DNA from: a bacterium
Lineage (GTDB): Bacteria > Armatimonadota > Fimbriimonadia > Fimbriimonadales > Fimbriimonadaceae
DNA length: 64,000 nucleotides
NCBI GenBank assembly: GCA_027485645.1
Contig: JAIXQR010000007.1
Location: forward strand, 558,001 to 622,000
Reading direction: 5' to 3'
The translations under genes and the position numbers were made by a program. Positions 8,597 through 17,056 of the stretch are shown in pieces. Positions within the stretch are counted from its first letter, which is position 1. Every line of letters begins with the position of its first letter. Under the pieces are notes generated by a model. It was not told the DNA's origin. It worked only from the letters and a program-made list of their open reading frames with translations, and did no database searches.

Positions 8597-11322
8597 CCTC
8601 CCGAACCCGGACCGCCGGGAACCACGGGCGGCGTGTATGGCACCCCGTCCGTGATCCAACTCTCAGGCTTCGCCCCTTTTAGATACACATCTAAGTAGTG
8701 GCGGAGCCTTTTTGCGTAGTCAAGTCGGTTAGTCGGCTTTGCGAGATTGTGATTCTCGCCGGGATACACCAGCAACACCGCCGGTTTCCCAAGTCGCCGA
8801 AGGGTGTTGTAGAACTGAACTCCTTGGCGGAAGTCCACCGCGCCGTCTGCGTCGCCGTGCGCCATCAGCAGAGGTACCTGACGCTTCTGGGCTTGCCAGA
8901 CTGGACTGTTGGCGATGTACTTTTCGGGAATCTCCCAGAACGGTTGCCCCATTCTTCCCTGGCTGGTTTCAAAGATCTCTCCGTTTGGAGTTCCAGAATT
9001 CCAATAAACGACGCTGTACATGCTCACGAGCTCGGTGAGCGGAGCGCCGGCGACACCGACCGCAAAACTCTTGGTAACCGTGGTTGCGAAGGCCGTTTGG
9101 TAGGCGCCCCAAGAGTGGCCAATGAGCCCGACTCGATCGGGATCCACGCCGACCTTCTTCGCGTAGACCGCGGCCAAAGCTGGCTGAAGACAGTCCACCG
9201 CGTCTTGGCCGGGGGTTCCGGCTCGGTAGGCGATGTCGGGTTTGAAGACGAAGTAGCCGTTTTGGCTGAGCCACTGCTCGTTGTATGCGCTCGCCTCGAG
9301 CGGTCGAACGAAGCTGTGAAGGCTATCGCTGAGTCGCTCGTAGATGTAGGTCACCATCGGATAGCGCCGCTTTGGGTCGTAGTTCGCCGGGTAGATCAGC
9401 ACGCCGTTAAGGGCTTTGCCCCAGCGGCTCTTGAACGGAACCAGCTCCGACTTGCCCCAGGCGTAATCCTTGAGCCAGGTATTCGATCGGCCCACCGGCT
9501 TTGCGGCGGAGAATGCGGTGTTCGTAATGTAGATGGCGGGCGAGTCGTCGAATCCGCCCATCACGAACATCATCCGGTCCGTCCCAGGAGCTTGCGAAAG
9601 CGCCTGCATCGCCTTGTCCTGGAATAGGAGCGGCTTCAGCTCGCCGGTTGCCGTGCCTTTGGCAAACCCAGACGCTTTGGTGTTTTCATCGAAGATTGCA
9701 TAGAAGATTGGGTCAGAAAGCTTCGGCCCCTCAGGATCATCTAAGACGTCGATTGGTGAGTACTTCACGCGATCCTTGGCCCCCTCGGTTAATCGAGTCA
9801 AGGTCTTGGCGGACGGACGGTAGAGATAGGCATCGTGATTTGTCGAGAAGATCGCCGCTTCGTCGCCGGCAAACCAATAAGGGTTTTCCGCTGGTCCTTT
9901 CTCCGGCACAACAAGGTCAATCTCCGAGTCCTCAAACTGAACGCCAGATTTCCCCGTTACCGATGCGGTGACTCCGGTTCGAACATCGGTCAGGAACCAC
10001 TGCTTGTTGGCAAAGTGGGCGAAGTACTTACCATCGGGGGATGGCTGAACGCCGAAGCCTGCCTTCGTGACCGCCTTCTTAGATTCCCGGGTTGCGACAT
10101 CAACGATGTAGACATCCTGCGAAGTTCGACCGTTGGTAATGGGACTCTCGTAGGGCCCGGAATCTAGCAATACCGCCTTTCGGAAATCATCCATCAAGAC
10201 GGCGATTTGGTCTTTTCCGTTGCTCAGGCGCGTTGCGGAGGTAGTGCTTCGGTCCCAGACGACTAGGTCTGTTCGGTTCTGGAGGGCACGGTATCGAACC
10301 TTTTGCTGGGGCACGATGTCAATGTCCCTCGTGTTCCAAACTTCAACATCACTGACTTCGCCCTGCTTTGCTGGCTTCGGCTTTTCGGCCCAGGATTGGA
10401 TTCCGAATGCAACCTTCGTTCCATCGTCGCTGACGCGTAGCGGCCTTGCTTCGCTAATTCGATAGCCCGCCGGGAATTTATCGTCCTTGCCAATCTCGTA
10501 CGTGCCGCGATCCTTTAGTTCCGTTCCGTCGAGGGCAAGGGCATGAACCCGGTAGTTGATTCCCACCTTGTTGGGTACTTCCGATCCGGCGAGCCAGGCA
10601 AGAACGTTCGACTTCTCCGACCAGGTCAAGCCGGCGATCTTGTCTCTTCCCCACATTAGGGTCTTGACCCGTCCGGTGCCGGGCTCTAGAATCTGGACTC
10701 CGCCTTCGTCGTTGTCGGACGCAATTTGCATCGCGATGAGGTTTTCGGCCTTGTTCACGCTCGCAGAAACGACATTGCCAATCGTGAGGGTTTGCCCGGT
10801 GCTGCTTTCGATAACGGTGAGGTCGCTTCGCGGCTCGGTAGAACCCACAGGCCGCGATCTTCGTGTGAGAATGAACTTGCCGTCTTCGAGGAGCTCGAAC
10901 TGCTCGACATTGTCGACGTACCGCTCTTCGCCACCGGGCAACAACCGAAGGCCCAGGCGTGGATTTGCGGGCTTCTTTTCGGCGCGAAGTTTTTCAGCGA
11001 CGGCTCGTGGTGGAGAAACCAAGAACGCAACGAACTGGTTGTTCTTCGCAAACCTGGCCCCGCGTCCGCCGAGGACAGCCCAGGCGATCGGCTCATCGGC
11101 GCTCTTGATGTTGAGCAGGGGCTCCCCCTCGACCGGTGAAAGGACGTAGCTGATCCACTTGCCGTTAGGGGAAAGTTGGGCCGCTGAGAGGGCTTCCACA
11201 CGCTTCCAGTCGCCATCTAAAACGGACTTCTTGGCTTGTTGTCCGGCGCCGCTCGAAAGGAGCGCGAAGGAAAGGAAGGACAAAAGGCCTAGCCGGGCCG
11301 GTAGCAATCGTGCGGAGAGCAT
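8593..11322 (-). CDS. secreted prolyl oligopeptidase family (S9) serine peptidase
   Basis: A 909-aa protein with a signal peptide (ARLGLLSFLSFALLSSGAGQ). It has an N-terminal beta-propeller-like region (~40-620) with WD40-like repeats, followed by an alpha/beta hydrolase peptidase domain (~640-890). The catalytic Ser is in GLIGHSWGAY (~737), Asp in HGDADGAVDF (~820) and His in YPGENHN (~855). S9 peptidases trim short, often proline-containing peptides; secretion suggests peptide scavenging. Preceded by TGCTAT only 4 nt before the ATG. Divergent from another secreted peptidase gene at 11450. Confidence 0.9.
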   Translation of the reverse strand: MLSARLLPARLGLLSFLSFALLSSGAGQQAKKSVLDGDWKRVEALSAAQLSPNGKWISYVLSPVEGEPLLNIKSADEPIAWAVLGGRGARFAKNNQFVAFLVSPPRAVAEKLRAEKKPANPRLGLRLLPGGEERYVDNVEQFELLEDGKFILTRRSRPVGSTEPRSDLTVIESSTGQTLTIGNVVSASVNKAENLIAMQIASDNDEGGVQILEPGTGRVKTLMWGRDKIAGLTWSEKSNVLAWLAGSEVPNKVGINYRVHALALDGTELKDRGTYEIGKDDKFPAGYRISEARPLRVSDDGTKVAFGIQSWAEKPKPAKQGEVSDVEVWNTRDIDIVPQQKVRYRALQNRTDLVVWDRSTTSATRLSNGKDQIAVLMDDFRKAVLLDSGPYESPITNGRTSQDVYIVDVATRESKKAVTKAGFGVQPSPDGKYFAHFANKQWFLTDVRTGVTASVTGKSGVQFEDSEIDLVVPEKGPAENPYWFAGDEAAIFSTNHDAYLYRPSAKTLTRLTEGAKDRVKYSPIDVLDDPEGPKLSDPIFYAIFDENTKASGFAKGTATGELKPLLFQDKAMQALSQAPGTDRMMFVMGGFDDSPAIYITNTAFSAAKPVGRSNTWLKDYAWGKSELVPFKSRWGKALNGVLIYPANYDPKRRYPMVTYIYERLSDSLHSFVRPLEASAYNEQWLSQNGYFVFKPDIAYRAGTPGQDAVDCLQPALAAVYAKKVGVDPDRVGLIGHSWGAYQTAFATTVTKSFAVGVAGAPLTELVSMYSVVYWNSGTPNGEIFETSQGRMGQPFWEIPEKYIANSPVWQAQKRQVPLLMAHGDADGAVDFRQGVQFYNTLRRLGKPAVLLVYPGENHNLAKPTNRLDYAKRLRHYLDVYLKGAKPESWITDGVPYTPPVVPGGPGSGG

Positions 11323-11449
11323 CGCAATAGCAACCTACCAGAAGAATTCCGCCTAGAGTTCCGACGATCTTGTCCTCGGGCGGTTTCGAATTCTCTCCGC
11401 TTAGGTTATGATGCTGTTTGCGGAATCTTGTCGAATCCGGTGCTAGAGC

Positions 11450-14059
11450 ATGAGAACCCCATTCAAGTACGTTGCCTTTTTGGCGTTAGTCCCTTTCAAC
11501 CAACTTGCCTTCGCGCAAACTCCGCCACCGGCCAGCGAAGCGACAGCCGCCGCCGCTGCGGAGCAAAAGCCAGAAACTCCGGCGCCAAAGCCTGGTGAGC
11601 CAAAGCCTTACAAAGACGTTGTCACGAAGGATGCGGTCACCCAGACCGGCATGTTCAAGGTTCACCGAATTGACGACAAGATCCTTTGGGAAATTCCGGT
11701 AAGCAAGCTGAACAAGGAATTGCTTTGGCAGACCGAAGTCGCCGAGCTTCCGCCGCTTGGACCTTTCAGCTACCCCGGGACTGCAACTGGAGCCCGCGTG
11801 GTGCGGTTCACCCGACGCGGAAACAAGATTTATCTTCGCAACGTTGAGAAGGGCCTTCGCGCCTTCAACGACGCTGGACTCGAAAAGGGCGTTGCCTGGA
11901 ACACCCTTGAGCCGATCATCTTTGACTTCGCAGTTGAAGCAGAAGGCGGCGAAAAGGATGCGAAGACGGCCGTGATTGACGTCACCCAGCTGTTCACCTC
12001 TGACCCTGCAGACTTCAGCGTTCGAAGCGCAGTTTCGGCCGGTGGAGCGAATCCAAATCGATCTTTCGTTGATAGCGTCAAGGCATTCCCGAAGAACATT
12101 GAGACCCGCTCGGTTTTGACCTTTATGGGTGCCGGTGGTGGAGGATTCTTCTTCGGCGGCGGACCACGGTCTGACGCCAGCACCGTGACGGCAAAGGTGC
12201 ACTACAGCCTCGTTGAGCTTCCAGAAAAGCCAATGCAGCCACGACTGAAGGACAGCCGAATCGGCTTCTTCACCGTTGGTTTCACCGAGTTTGGTCGGCC
12301 AGATGGAATCTCTAAGGCAACCGAGTACATTTCCCGGTTCCGACTAGAAAAGAAGGACCCTAATGCCGCGCTCAGCGAGCCAAAGGAACCGATCGTGTAC
12401 TACCTGTCGCGCGAAGTTCCGGACCGATGGCGAAAGTGGCTGAAGAAGGGCGTTGAGGACTGGCAGGTGGCTTTTGAGCAGGCCGGATTCAAGAACGCGA
12501 TCATCTGCAAAGATGCTCCAACCGAAGCCGAGGATCCAAACTGGCACCCCGAGGATGTCCGCTACAGCGTCATCCGCTGGGCACCAAGCCAGATTGCAAA
12601 TGCAATGGGACCAAGCATCCAGGACCCACGATCTGGCGAGACGATTTCGGCTCACATCATTTTCTGGAACGACATCGTGAAGCTGCTCGAAGAGTGGTAC
12701 TTCGCCCAGTGCGCTGCTACCGATCCAAAGGCGGCGAAGCTGCCGTTCCCAGAAGAGCTGATGGGCGAATTGGTTCGCTACGTGTCCGCTCACGAAGTCG
12801 GTCACACGCTCGGCCTTGAGCACAACTTTAAGGGCAGCGCCTGGTACACCCCGGCTCAGCTACGAGATCCGAAGTTCACGAACCTTAAGGGCCTTTCGGC
12901 TTCGATCATGGACTACTCGCGGTTCAACTACGTTGCTCAGCCTGGCGACAACGTGACCCGAACGATTGGAATGATCGGCGACTACGACAAGTTTGCGATC
13001 GAGTACGGATACAAGCCAATCCCTGGGGCGGGCAGCGCCGAAGCCGAGAAGCCATTCTTGGATCGACACCTTGCCCAGCAGGTGAACAACCCTTCCCTAC
13101 GATTCGGAAACTACAAGTACTTCCAAGATCCAACGGTTCAGACCGAAGACATCAGCTCCGACGCGGTTGAGGCGACTCGGTTGGGCTTGCTCAACTTGGA
13201 CAACATCGCGACGACGAAGCTGCTGACCGCCACCACGAAGTTTGGTGAGGACTACACCAAGCTTTCCGAGATGGTGAGCAACTTGCTGGGCCAGCGATTT
13301 ACTGAGCTGTATCACGTTGTGGAGAACATCGGCGGCGTCATCGAATCGGATAACCACGCCGGTCGCGGCGGAGTCGTGTTCCGACAGAACCCGGTCGAGA
13401 AGCAGCGACGCGCGGTGAAGTTCCTTGCGACGACCGGAATGCAGACGCCGAAGGGCCTCTTCACGCCGGAGATTCGCGACCGAATTGCTCCGGATGGATT
13501 GGTCGGCGACGTCGTTGGCCAGCAGCGATTCCTCTTCAGCGCCCTCTTCAACGAGGACCGCGTGAGCCGCATGTTCGACCTGGAAACCGCAAACCCGAAG
13601 AACCACTTGAGCGTGGAAGAAATGCTTAAGACGATCCAGGGTGGCGTGTTCACCGAGTTGGCTTCACCAGCACCAAAGATCGACATCTTCCGACGCAACC
13701 TTCAGCGCTCGTACCTTACGGCGATGGACGGACGAATCAACGGATATTCGGCCACCAAGACCGACCTGAAGCTTCTGGTGAAGGCCGAGCTGAAGGCGCT
13801 GGCTAAGCAGATCGACGCGGCGATGCCAAAGACAAAGGACAAGCTGACTTCCCTGCACCTCGCGCAGACCCGAGAGGACATCGGCAAGATCCTTGCTGAC
13901 AAGTTCTCGAAGGACTCTGGTGGTGGCGGATTCGAAATGTTGTCGATGTTCGGAATCGAGAAAGCCACGTGGTCGAAGCTGAGCTGCTTCAGCCCTTGGG
14001 CTAAGCTGCCGCGATCGGTGCAGAAGCACATCGAAGCGCAACTCGCCGAGAAGCACTAG
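11450..14059 (+). CDS. secreted zinc-dependent metalloprotease (DUF5117/DUF4953)
   Basis: An 869-aa protein with a signal peptide ending near AFAQ, then a Pro/Ala/Glu-rich linker. A DUF5117-like region spans about 75-300, and a metzincin-type zinc site HEVGHTLGLEH lies at about residues 447-457, with a Met-turn candidate ASIMDYSRFN. The C-terminal third is helical. Family members are large exported peptidases of unknown substrate, common in Bacteroidota and Armatimonadota. Codon bias is strong (CGA/GGA, AAG), suggesting high expression. Followed directly by a strong terminator. Confidence 0.88.
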   Translation: MRTPFKYVAFLALVPFNQLAFAQTPPPASEATAAAAAEQKPETPAPKPGEPKPYKDVVTKDAVTQTGMFKVHRIDDKILWEIPVSKLNKELLWQTEVAELPPLGPFSYPGTATGARVVRFTRRGNKIYLRNVEKGLRAFNDAGLEKGVAWNTLEPIIFDFAVEAEGGEKDAKTAVIDVTQLFTSDPADFSVRSAVSAGGANPNRSFVDSVKAFPKNIETRSVLTFMGAGGGGFFFGGGPRSDASTVTAKVHYSLVELPEKPMQPRLKDSRIGFFTVGFTEFGRPDGISKATEYISRFRLEKKDPNAALSEPKEPIVYYLSREVPDRWRKWLKKGVEDWQVAFEQAGFKNAIICKDAPTEAEDPNWHPEDVRYSVIRWAPSQIANAMGPSIQDPRSGETISAHIIFWNDIVKLLEEWYFAQCAATDPKAAKLPFPEELMGELVRYVSAHEVGHTLGLEHNFKGSAWYTPAQLRDPKFTNLKGLSASIMDYSRFNYVAQPGDNVTRTIGMIGDYDKFAIEYGYKPIPGAGSAEAEKPFLDRHLAQQVNNPSLRFGNYKYFQDPTVQTEDISSDAVEATRLGLLNLDNIATTKLLTATTKFGEDYTKLSEMVSNLLGQRFTELYHVVENIGGVIESDNHAGRGGVVFRQNPVEKQRRAVKFLATTGMQTPKGLFTPEIRDRIAPDGLVGDVVGQQRFLFSALFNEDRVSRMFDLETANPKNHLSVEEMLKTIQGGVFTELASPAPKIDIFRRNLQRSYLTAMDGRINGYSATKTDLKLLVKAELKALAKQIDAAMPKTKDKLTSLHLAQTREDIGKILADKFSKDSGGGGFEMLSMFGIEKATWSKLSCFSPWAKLPRSVQKHIEAQLAEKH

Positions 14060-14073
14060 GCTTCTTCAGGAAC

Positions 14074-14104
14074 GGCCCCGAGAGGATGTCTCGGGGCCTT
14101 TTTT
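14074..14104 (+). terminator. intrinsic terminator after the metalloprotease
   Basis: Perfect 10-bp stem GGCCCCGAGA/TCTCGGGGCC (14074-14083 and 14089-14098) with a 5-nt loop, followed by six T (14099-14104). It lies between the convergent metalloprotease and nadE genes and serves the + strand. Confidence 0.93.
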
Positions 14105-14106
14105 GT

Positions 14107-14970
14107 TTAGTAATCGACCGGGCGGAGGTAGTACTCGCCGATGGCGGTGCTGCTGAGCATCGCGACGGTCGGCAGGCGGCGCTTCCAGTGTGTGCCGTCC
14201 ACCCGCTTGAAAACGAGGGCGACTTCTTCGGGCGCAAAGCCCATCTCGATCAACTTTTCTTGGTTGTATCCCTGCGTCATGAAGTGCAGGAGACGGTCGG
14301 CTTTTCGGTAAGTGATGCCGAAATCCTTCTCGTCGGTTTGGCCCTTGATGAGGTCGGCCGTAGCGGGCTTGTTGATGATCTCTCCCGGTACGCCCAGCTC
14401 TTCGGCCAACTGCCACACCTGGGTCTTGAACAAGTCGCCGAGTGGATTGATGGGCGGGCTGTCATCTGCGTGCCACGTGAAGTAGCCAAACAGCCGTTCG
14501 CTCTTGTTCCCCGTGCCGATCGGGAGTCCGCCAACCTTTGCGCTTTGGTCAAAGATGGTGATCATTCGGCAGCGTGCGCACACGTTGCCGAGTCGGCTCG
14601 CGCTTATTTCCGGCTCGAAGTTTGAAATGTAGCCGTCGACCATCGCGGTGATTTCGATGGTTCGGACGTTGATACCAAGATCGTCAACGACGAGGTTCGC
14701 GTGGTCAATACTCTCCTGCGACGAGATTTTGTACGGCATTCGGAAGGCGTACACGTGCTCGGGACCGAAGGCACGCGCGCACAGGTAAGCCACGACCGCC
14801 GAGTCGACTCCGCCAGAGAGTCCAAGGACGACGTTCTTGATTCCGCGGCGTTCTAGGACTTCTTCGCGAAGAAACCGAACCAGCCAGTCCGCCAAGATGG
14901 GCGCATTGATCTGCAAATAGTCGTCCTGCTCCGAGTCGAATCGGGCGGTTTTTTGCACAGGAAGCGTCAT
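14107..14970 (-). CDS. nadE: NH3-dependent NAD+ synthetase
   Basis: Last step of NAD biosynthesis: ATP-dependent amidation of deamido-NAD+. The P-loop SGGVDS is at residues 52-57, and the family stretches GTGNKSER, FTWHADDSPPINPLGDLFKTQVW and TADLIKGQTDEKDFG are all present. At 287 aa it is a stand-alone ammonia-dependent enzyme without a glutaminase domain. It ends 2 bp from the terminator of the convergent metalloprotease. No other NAD genes adjoin. Confidence 0.94.
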   Translation of the reverse strand: MTLPVQKTARFDSEQDDYLQINAPILADWLVRFLREEVLERRGIKNVVLGLSGGVDSAVVAYLCARAFGPEHVYAFRMPYKISSQESIDHANLVVDDLGINVRTIEITAMVDGYISNFEPEISASRLGNVCARCRMITIFDQSAKVGGLPIGTGNKSERLFGYFTWHADDSPPINPLGDLFKTQVWQLAEELGVPGEIINKPATADLIKGQTDEKDFGITYRKADRLLHFMTQGYNQEKLIEMGFAPEEVALVFKRVDGTHWKRRLPTVAMLSSTAIGEYYLRPVDY

Positions 14971-15094
14971 ATCAACACTCTACACCGGATTTCGGCCCTG
15001 GGTTGCTGGTGCTAAACGTCCCAACCCCGGTCCCGTTTCGGAGAATCTGGTGTAGATTACGTTAGGTCAACGATGGCGTTGATCTCCCTCCGAA

Positions 15095-15316
15095 ATGGCA
15101 AGGAACATGGAAAAGAAGTCAAATAGCTGGAGATTGTTGGGATGGATTTTGGCCGCGGTCGTGATCGTTTGGCTAACCACACAGATCCTCTTCCCTCTCA
15201 TCATCGGCGCGCTGAAGGTTGCTTTGGTGGTGGTCGTGATTGGTGCGATCGCTTACGGAGCCTACAGTCTCTCGGGAAAAAAGTCACTCGGCGGCGGTAG
15301 AAGGACCCTTCCTTAA
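15095..15316 (+). CDS. small membrane protein, hypothetical
   Basis: A 73-aa protein with two hydrophobic stretches (residues ~14-36 and ~39-58), a basic start and a basic Gly-rich tail. Two in-frame ATGs (15095, 15107) are possible; neither has a well-placed Shine-Dalgarno. It lies just before tRNA-Glu. No family recognised; size and topology resemble small PspC/superinfection-immunity-like membrane proteins, but that is only shape. Confidence 0.55.
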   Translation: MARNMEKKSNSWRLLGWILAAVVIVWLTTQILFPLIIGALKVALVVVVIGAIAYGAYSLSGKKSLGGGRRTLP

Positions 15317-15347
15317 GTCCCGCCGGGTATTCTCCGATGTCCTGATT

Positions 15348-15423
15348 GCTCCGGTCGTCTAGCGGTTAGGACATCGCCCTCTCACGGCGAAGGTCGCGGG
15401 TTCGAATCCCGTCCGGAGTACCA
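15348..15423 (+). tRNA. tRNA-Glu (CUC)
   Basis: A 76-nt cloverleaf with encoded CCA. The acceptor stem GCTCCGG pairs with CCGGAGT (G1:U72 wobble), the D arm is GTCTAGCGGTTAGGAC, the anticodon stem TCGCC/GGCGA encloses loop CTCTCAC with anticodon CUC, and the T arm is GCGGGTTCGAATCCCGT. It decodes GAG. The last 18 bases of the gene plus one flanking base are repeated at 16161-16179. Confidence 0.96.
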
Positions 15424-15424
15424 A
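15406..15424 (+). repeat. direct repeat copy 1 (tRNA-Glu 3' end), attL-like
   Basis: The 19-bp sequence ATCCCGTCCGGAGTACCAA covers the end of the T arm, acceptor 3' strand and CCA of tRNA-Glu. An identical copy lies at 16161-16179. tRNA 3' ends are classic tyrosine-integrase attachment sites. Confidence 0.75.
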
Positions 15425-15511
15425 CCTCTTGAATAAAGATTCCTATATCTCCGGAAATCTCGGAAAATCTGGATCGGTGGCTTCCGTACGTTAGTGCTTA
15501 AGGAGAGTCTG

Positions 15512-16126
15512 ATGATGGTGCTTGCGATGTGGGGTGGAACGATTATCCTTGGCGGTGATGAGGCCAAAGAAATCTTCTTCAGGTTCGAGCGGAATCTGTC
15601 CAGACATCGAACTTTAAGCGGTGACCTTGTTGGCAAAGGGCCAGGCGGCGTGACCTACAAGTCAAAGTTCCTGCTTCAGAAACCGAGGTCTTTCCGTATC
15701 ATAGACGGCCAGATCAATATTTATTGCGATGGCAGAGTCCAATTCAACCACCTGGTTTCCGAAAGGGAATATATCAAGAGTAAGATCTCAAAGGGATTGG
15801 GTTCAGGCTTTCCAGCCGCTTTGGACTCATTCTTTGGCTTTCCGACCGGTGCAACTGCACCCTACTTCGTAAAGAAAACGGAGTTCCGAATGCAGAAAGT
15901 TGACGGGCACATGTGTGCAGCCAAGGCCATTCACTTTGAGAGCTTTGGTCGCGACGACCGGATGGTCTTCTATGTCGATCGTACAACAAAACAAATTCTG
16001 GGATGGGATCAGGTTTTCGGCAATACGAAGATGCCTTTCAGGTTCAAGAATCTGCGCTTTGACGTCGACGTTCCAGGAAATGCGTTCGAGTGGAGACCAT
16101 CTACCGGGCTTAAGGAACGGATTTGA
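15512..16126 (+). CDS. secreted LolA-like protein inside the tRNA-Glu repeat interval
   Basis: A 204-aa protein with a hydrophobic signal (MMVLAMWGGTIILGG). The body resembles LolA/LppX-type or DUF2092 beta-barrel half-shell proteins: an initial helix (FFRFERNLSRHRTLSG), repeated beta strands (VTYKSKFLLQKPRSFRIIDG, INIYCDGRVQFN) and a late FYVDRTTKQILGWDQVF strand pair. LolA-like proteins bind lipid or hydrophobic ligands between membranes; no ligand can be inferred here. Start chosen at ATG 15512, 6 nt after AGGAG. It is the only gene between the two tRNA-end repeats and may be mobile cargo. Confidence 0.6.
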   Translation: MMVLAMWGGTIILGGDEAKEIFFRFERNLSRHRTLSGDLVGKGPGGVTYKSKFLLQKPRSFRIIDGQINIYCDGRVQFNHLVSEREYIKSKISKGLGSGFPAALDSFFGFPTGATAPYFVKKTEFRMQKVDGHMCAAKAIHFESFGRDDRMVFYVDRTTKQILGWDQVFGNTKMPFRFKNLRFDVDVPGNAFEWRPSTGLKERI

Positions 16127-16160
16127 AGGCACGGAGCAGGCAAGTACTAGTTCGAAACCT

Positions 16161-16179
16161 ATCCCGTCCGGAGTACCAA
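16161..16179 (+). repeat. direct repeat copy 2 (tRNA-Glu 3' end), attR-like
   Basis: Exact copy of the 19 bp at 15406-15424. TTCGAA also precedes it as in the tRNA T loop, but with four extra bases between, so it is a remnant of a tRNA 3' half rather than a full gene. It marks the right end of a ~755-bp interval. Confidence 0.75.
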
Positions 16180-16201
16180 GCCGCTTCCTTGATTTAATGC
16201 C

Positions 16202-16441
16202 ATGGATCCGAACTTTGCTAGGATGGTCCGAGAGCAAGTCGCTGGTTACCGTGCGGCCAATGAACTCCAACTTGAGGAAAAGCGGCAAAGGTCTCCGCAA
16301 GAACGCCTTAGGCTAGCGCAGGTTTTCCTCAATCGTCTAGCCGATATGGATCGATTGCCGGTCAATCACGATAAGGAAATCTATCACTCCAAGTGGCAGC
16401 TTTTGAGGGAGAAGTGGCTTGAAAGATACGCCGAATCTTGA
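16202..16441 (+). CDS. small helical protein upstream of a nucleotidyltransferase, possible antitoxin
   Basis: A 79-aa, highly charged, all-helical protein (MVREQVAGYRAANELQLEEKRQRS...). It has no membrane segment and no recognised family. Its last 23 bp overlap the TTG start of the nucleotidyltransferase, so the two are translationally coupled. The order small partner then AbiEii/MenT-like nucleotidyltransferase resembles toxin-antitoxin or abortive-infection pairs; that role is an inference from arrangement only. It starts 23 bp after the duplicated tRNA end. Confidence 0.6.
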   Translation: MDPNFARMVREQVAGYRAANELQLEEKRQRSPQERLRLAQVFLNRLADMDRLPVNHDKEIYHSKWQLLREKWLERYAES

Positions 16442-16982
16442 GGGCGCTCTTGAACGATTGGCTGCAGCGGCTAGATCCGTCGGTTTGCCGTTTGCCATCA
16501 TCGGTGGGCTCGCTGTAATTCTTCGGGGATACGATCGAGCCACTCAAGATGTGGATGCGCTCGTGATGCAGCTCGATGAGCACTTGGAAGCATTTGTTCA
16601 AGCAGCTGAGGCACACGGCCTTCATTTCCGAATCTCTAATGGCGTGGAATTTGCCAAACAAAATCGCGTGATCTTGCTCGAAGCACCGGACGGCACAACC
16701 GTTGACGTCTCGATGGGCCTTCTTCCCATAGAATGGGATGTCGTTTGGGCCGCGGAATTTCTGACGGTCGCAGCGGAGCTAACGGTGCCGGTCGTCACGC
16801 CAGAAGACCTTATTATCCTTAAACTCACGGCTGGTCGAAAAAGAGACTACGAAGACGTAACGAACCTCCTCGAGCTCTATCCAGAAATCAACCGCCCCCG
16901 TGTAGCTGCGATAGTCGAGGAGTATGCGGGCTTACTTGAAAGTCCGGAACTCGTGACTAGAATGAAACAACTTCTGGGTTAG
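16419..16982 (+). CDS. nucleotidyltransferase family protein (AbiEii/DUF6036-like)
   Basis: A 187-aa protein with the minimal nucleotidyltransferase signature: FAIIGGLAVILRGYDRATQDVD supplies the GG motif (29-30) and acidic pair D44/D46, and a third acidic position may be in TTVDVSMG (~88-92). The segment PVVTPEDLIILKLTAGRKRDYEDV is typical of DUF6036/AbiEii-type enzymes. Start is TTG at 16419 with AGGGAG about 8 nt upstream. Relatives transfer nucleotides to tRNA or proteins and often act as toxins, but some are housekeeping or orphan proteins. Partner is the overlapping 79-aa protein. Confidence 0.75.
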   Translation: MKDTPNLEGALERLAAAARSVGLPFAIIGGLAVILRGYDRATQDVDALVMQLDEHLEAFVQAAEAHGLHFRISNGVEFAKQNRVILLEAPDGTTVDVSMGLLPIEWDVVWAAEFLTVAAELTVPVVTPEDLIILKLTAGRKRDYEDVTNLLELYPEINRPRVAAIVEEYAGLLESPELVTRMKQLLG

Positions 16983-17056
16983 AGTGCAAACGAGGACTGG
17001 AATCTGAAAAGGACCATCGCAGAAAAATCCTAAAAACGCGCTCAATAAAGGCACCG

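Noticed and set aside
8698-9627. 309-codon open frame antisense to the S9 peptidase
   Set aside because: Shadow of the peptidase gene, which has clear catalytic motifs; no independent signal.
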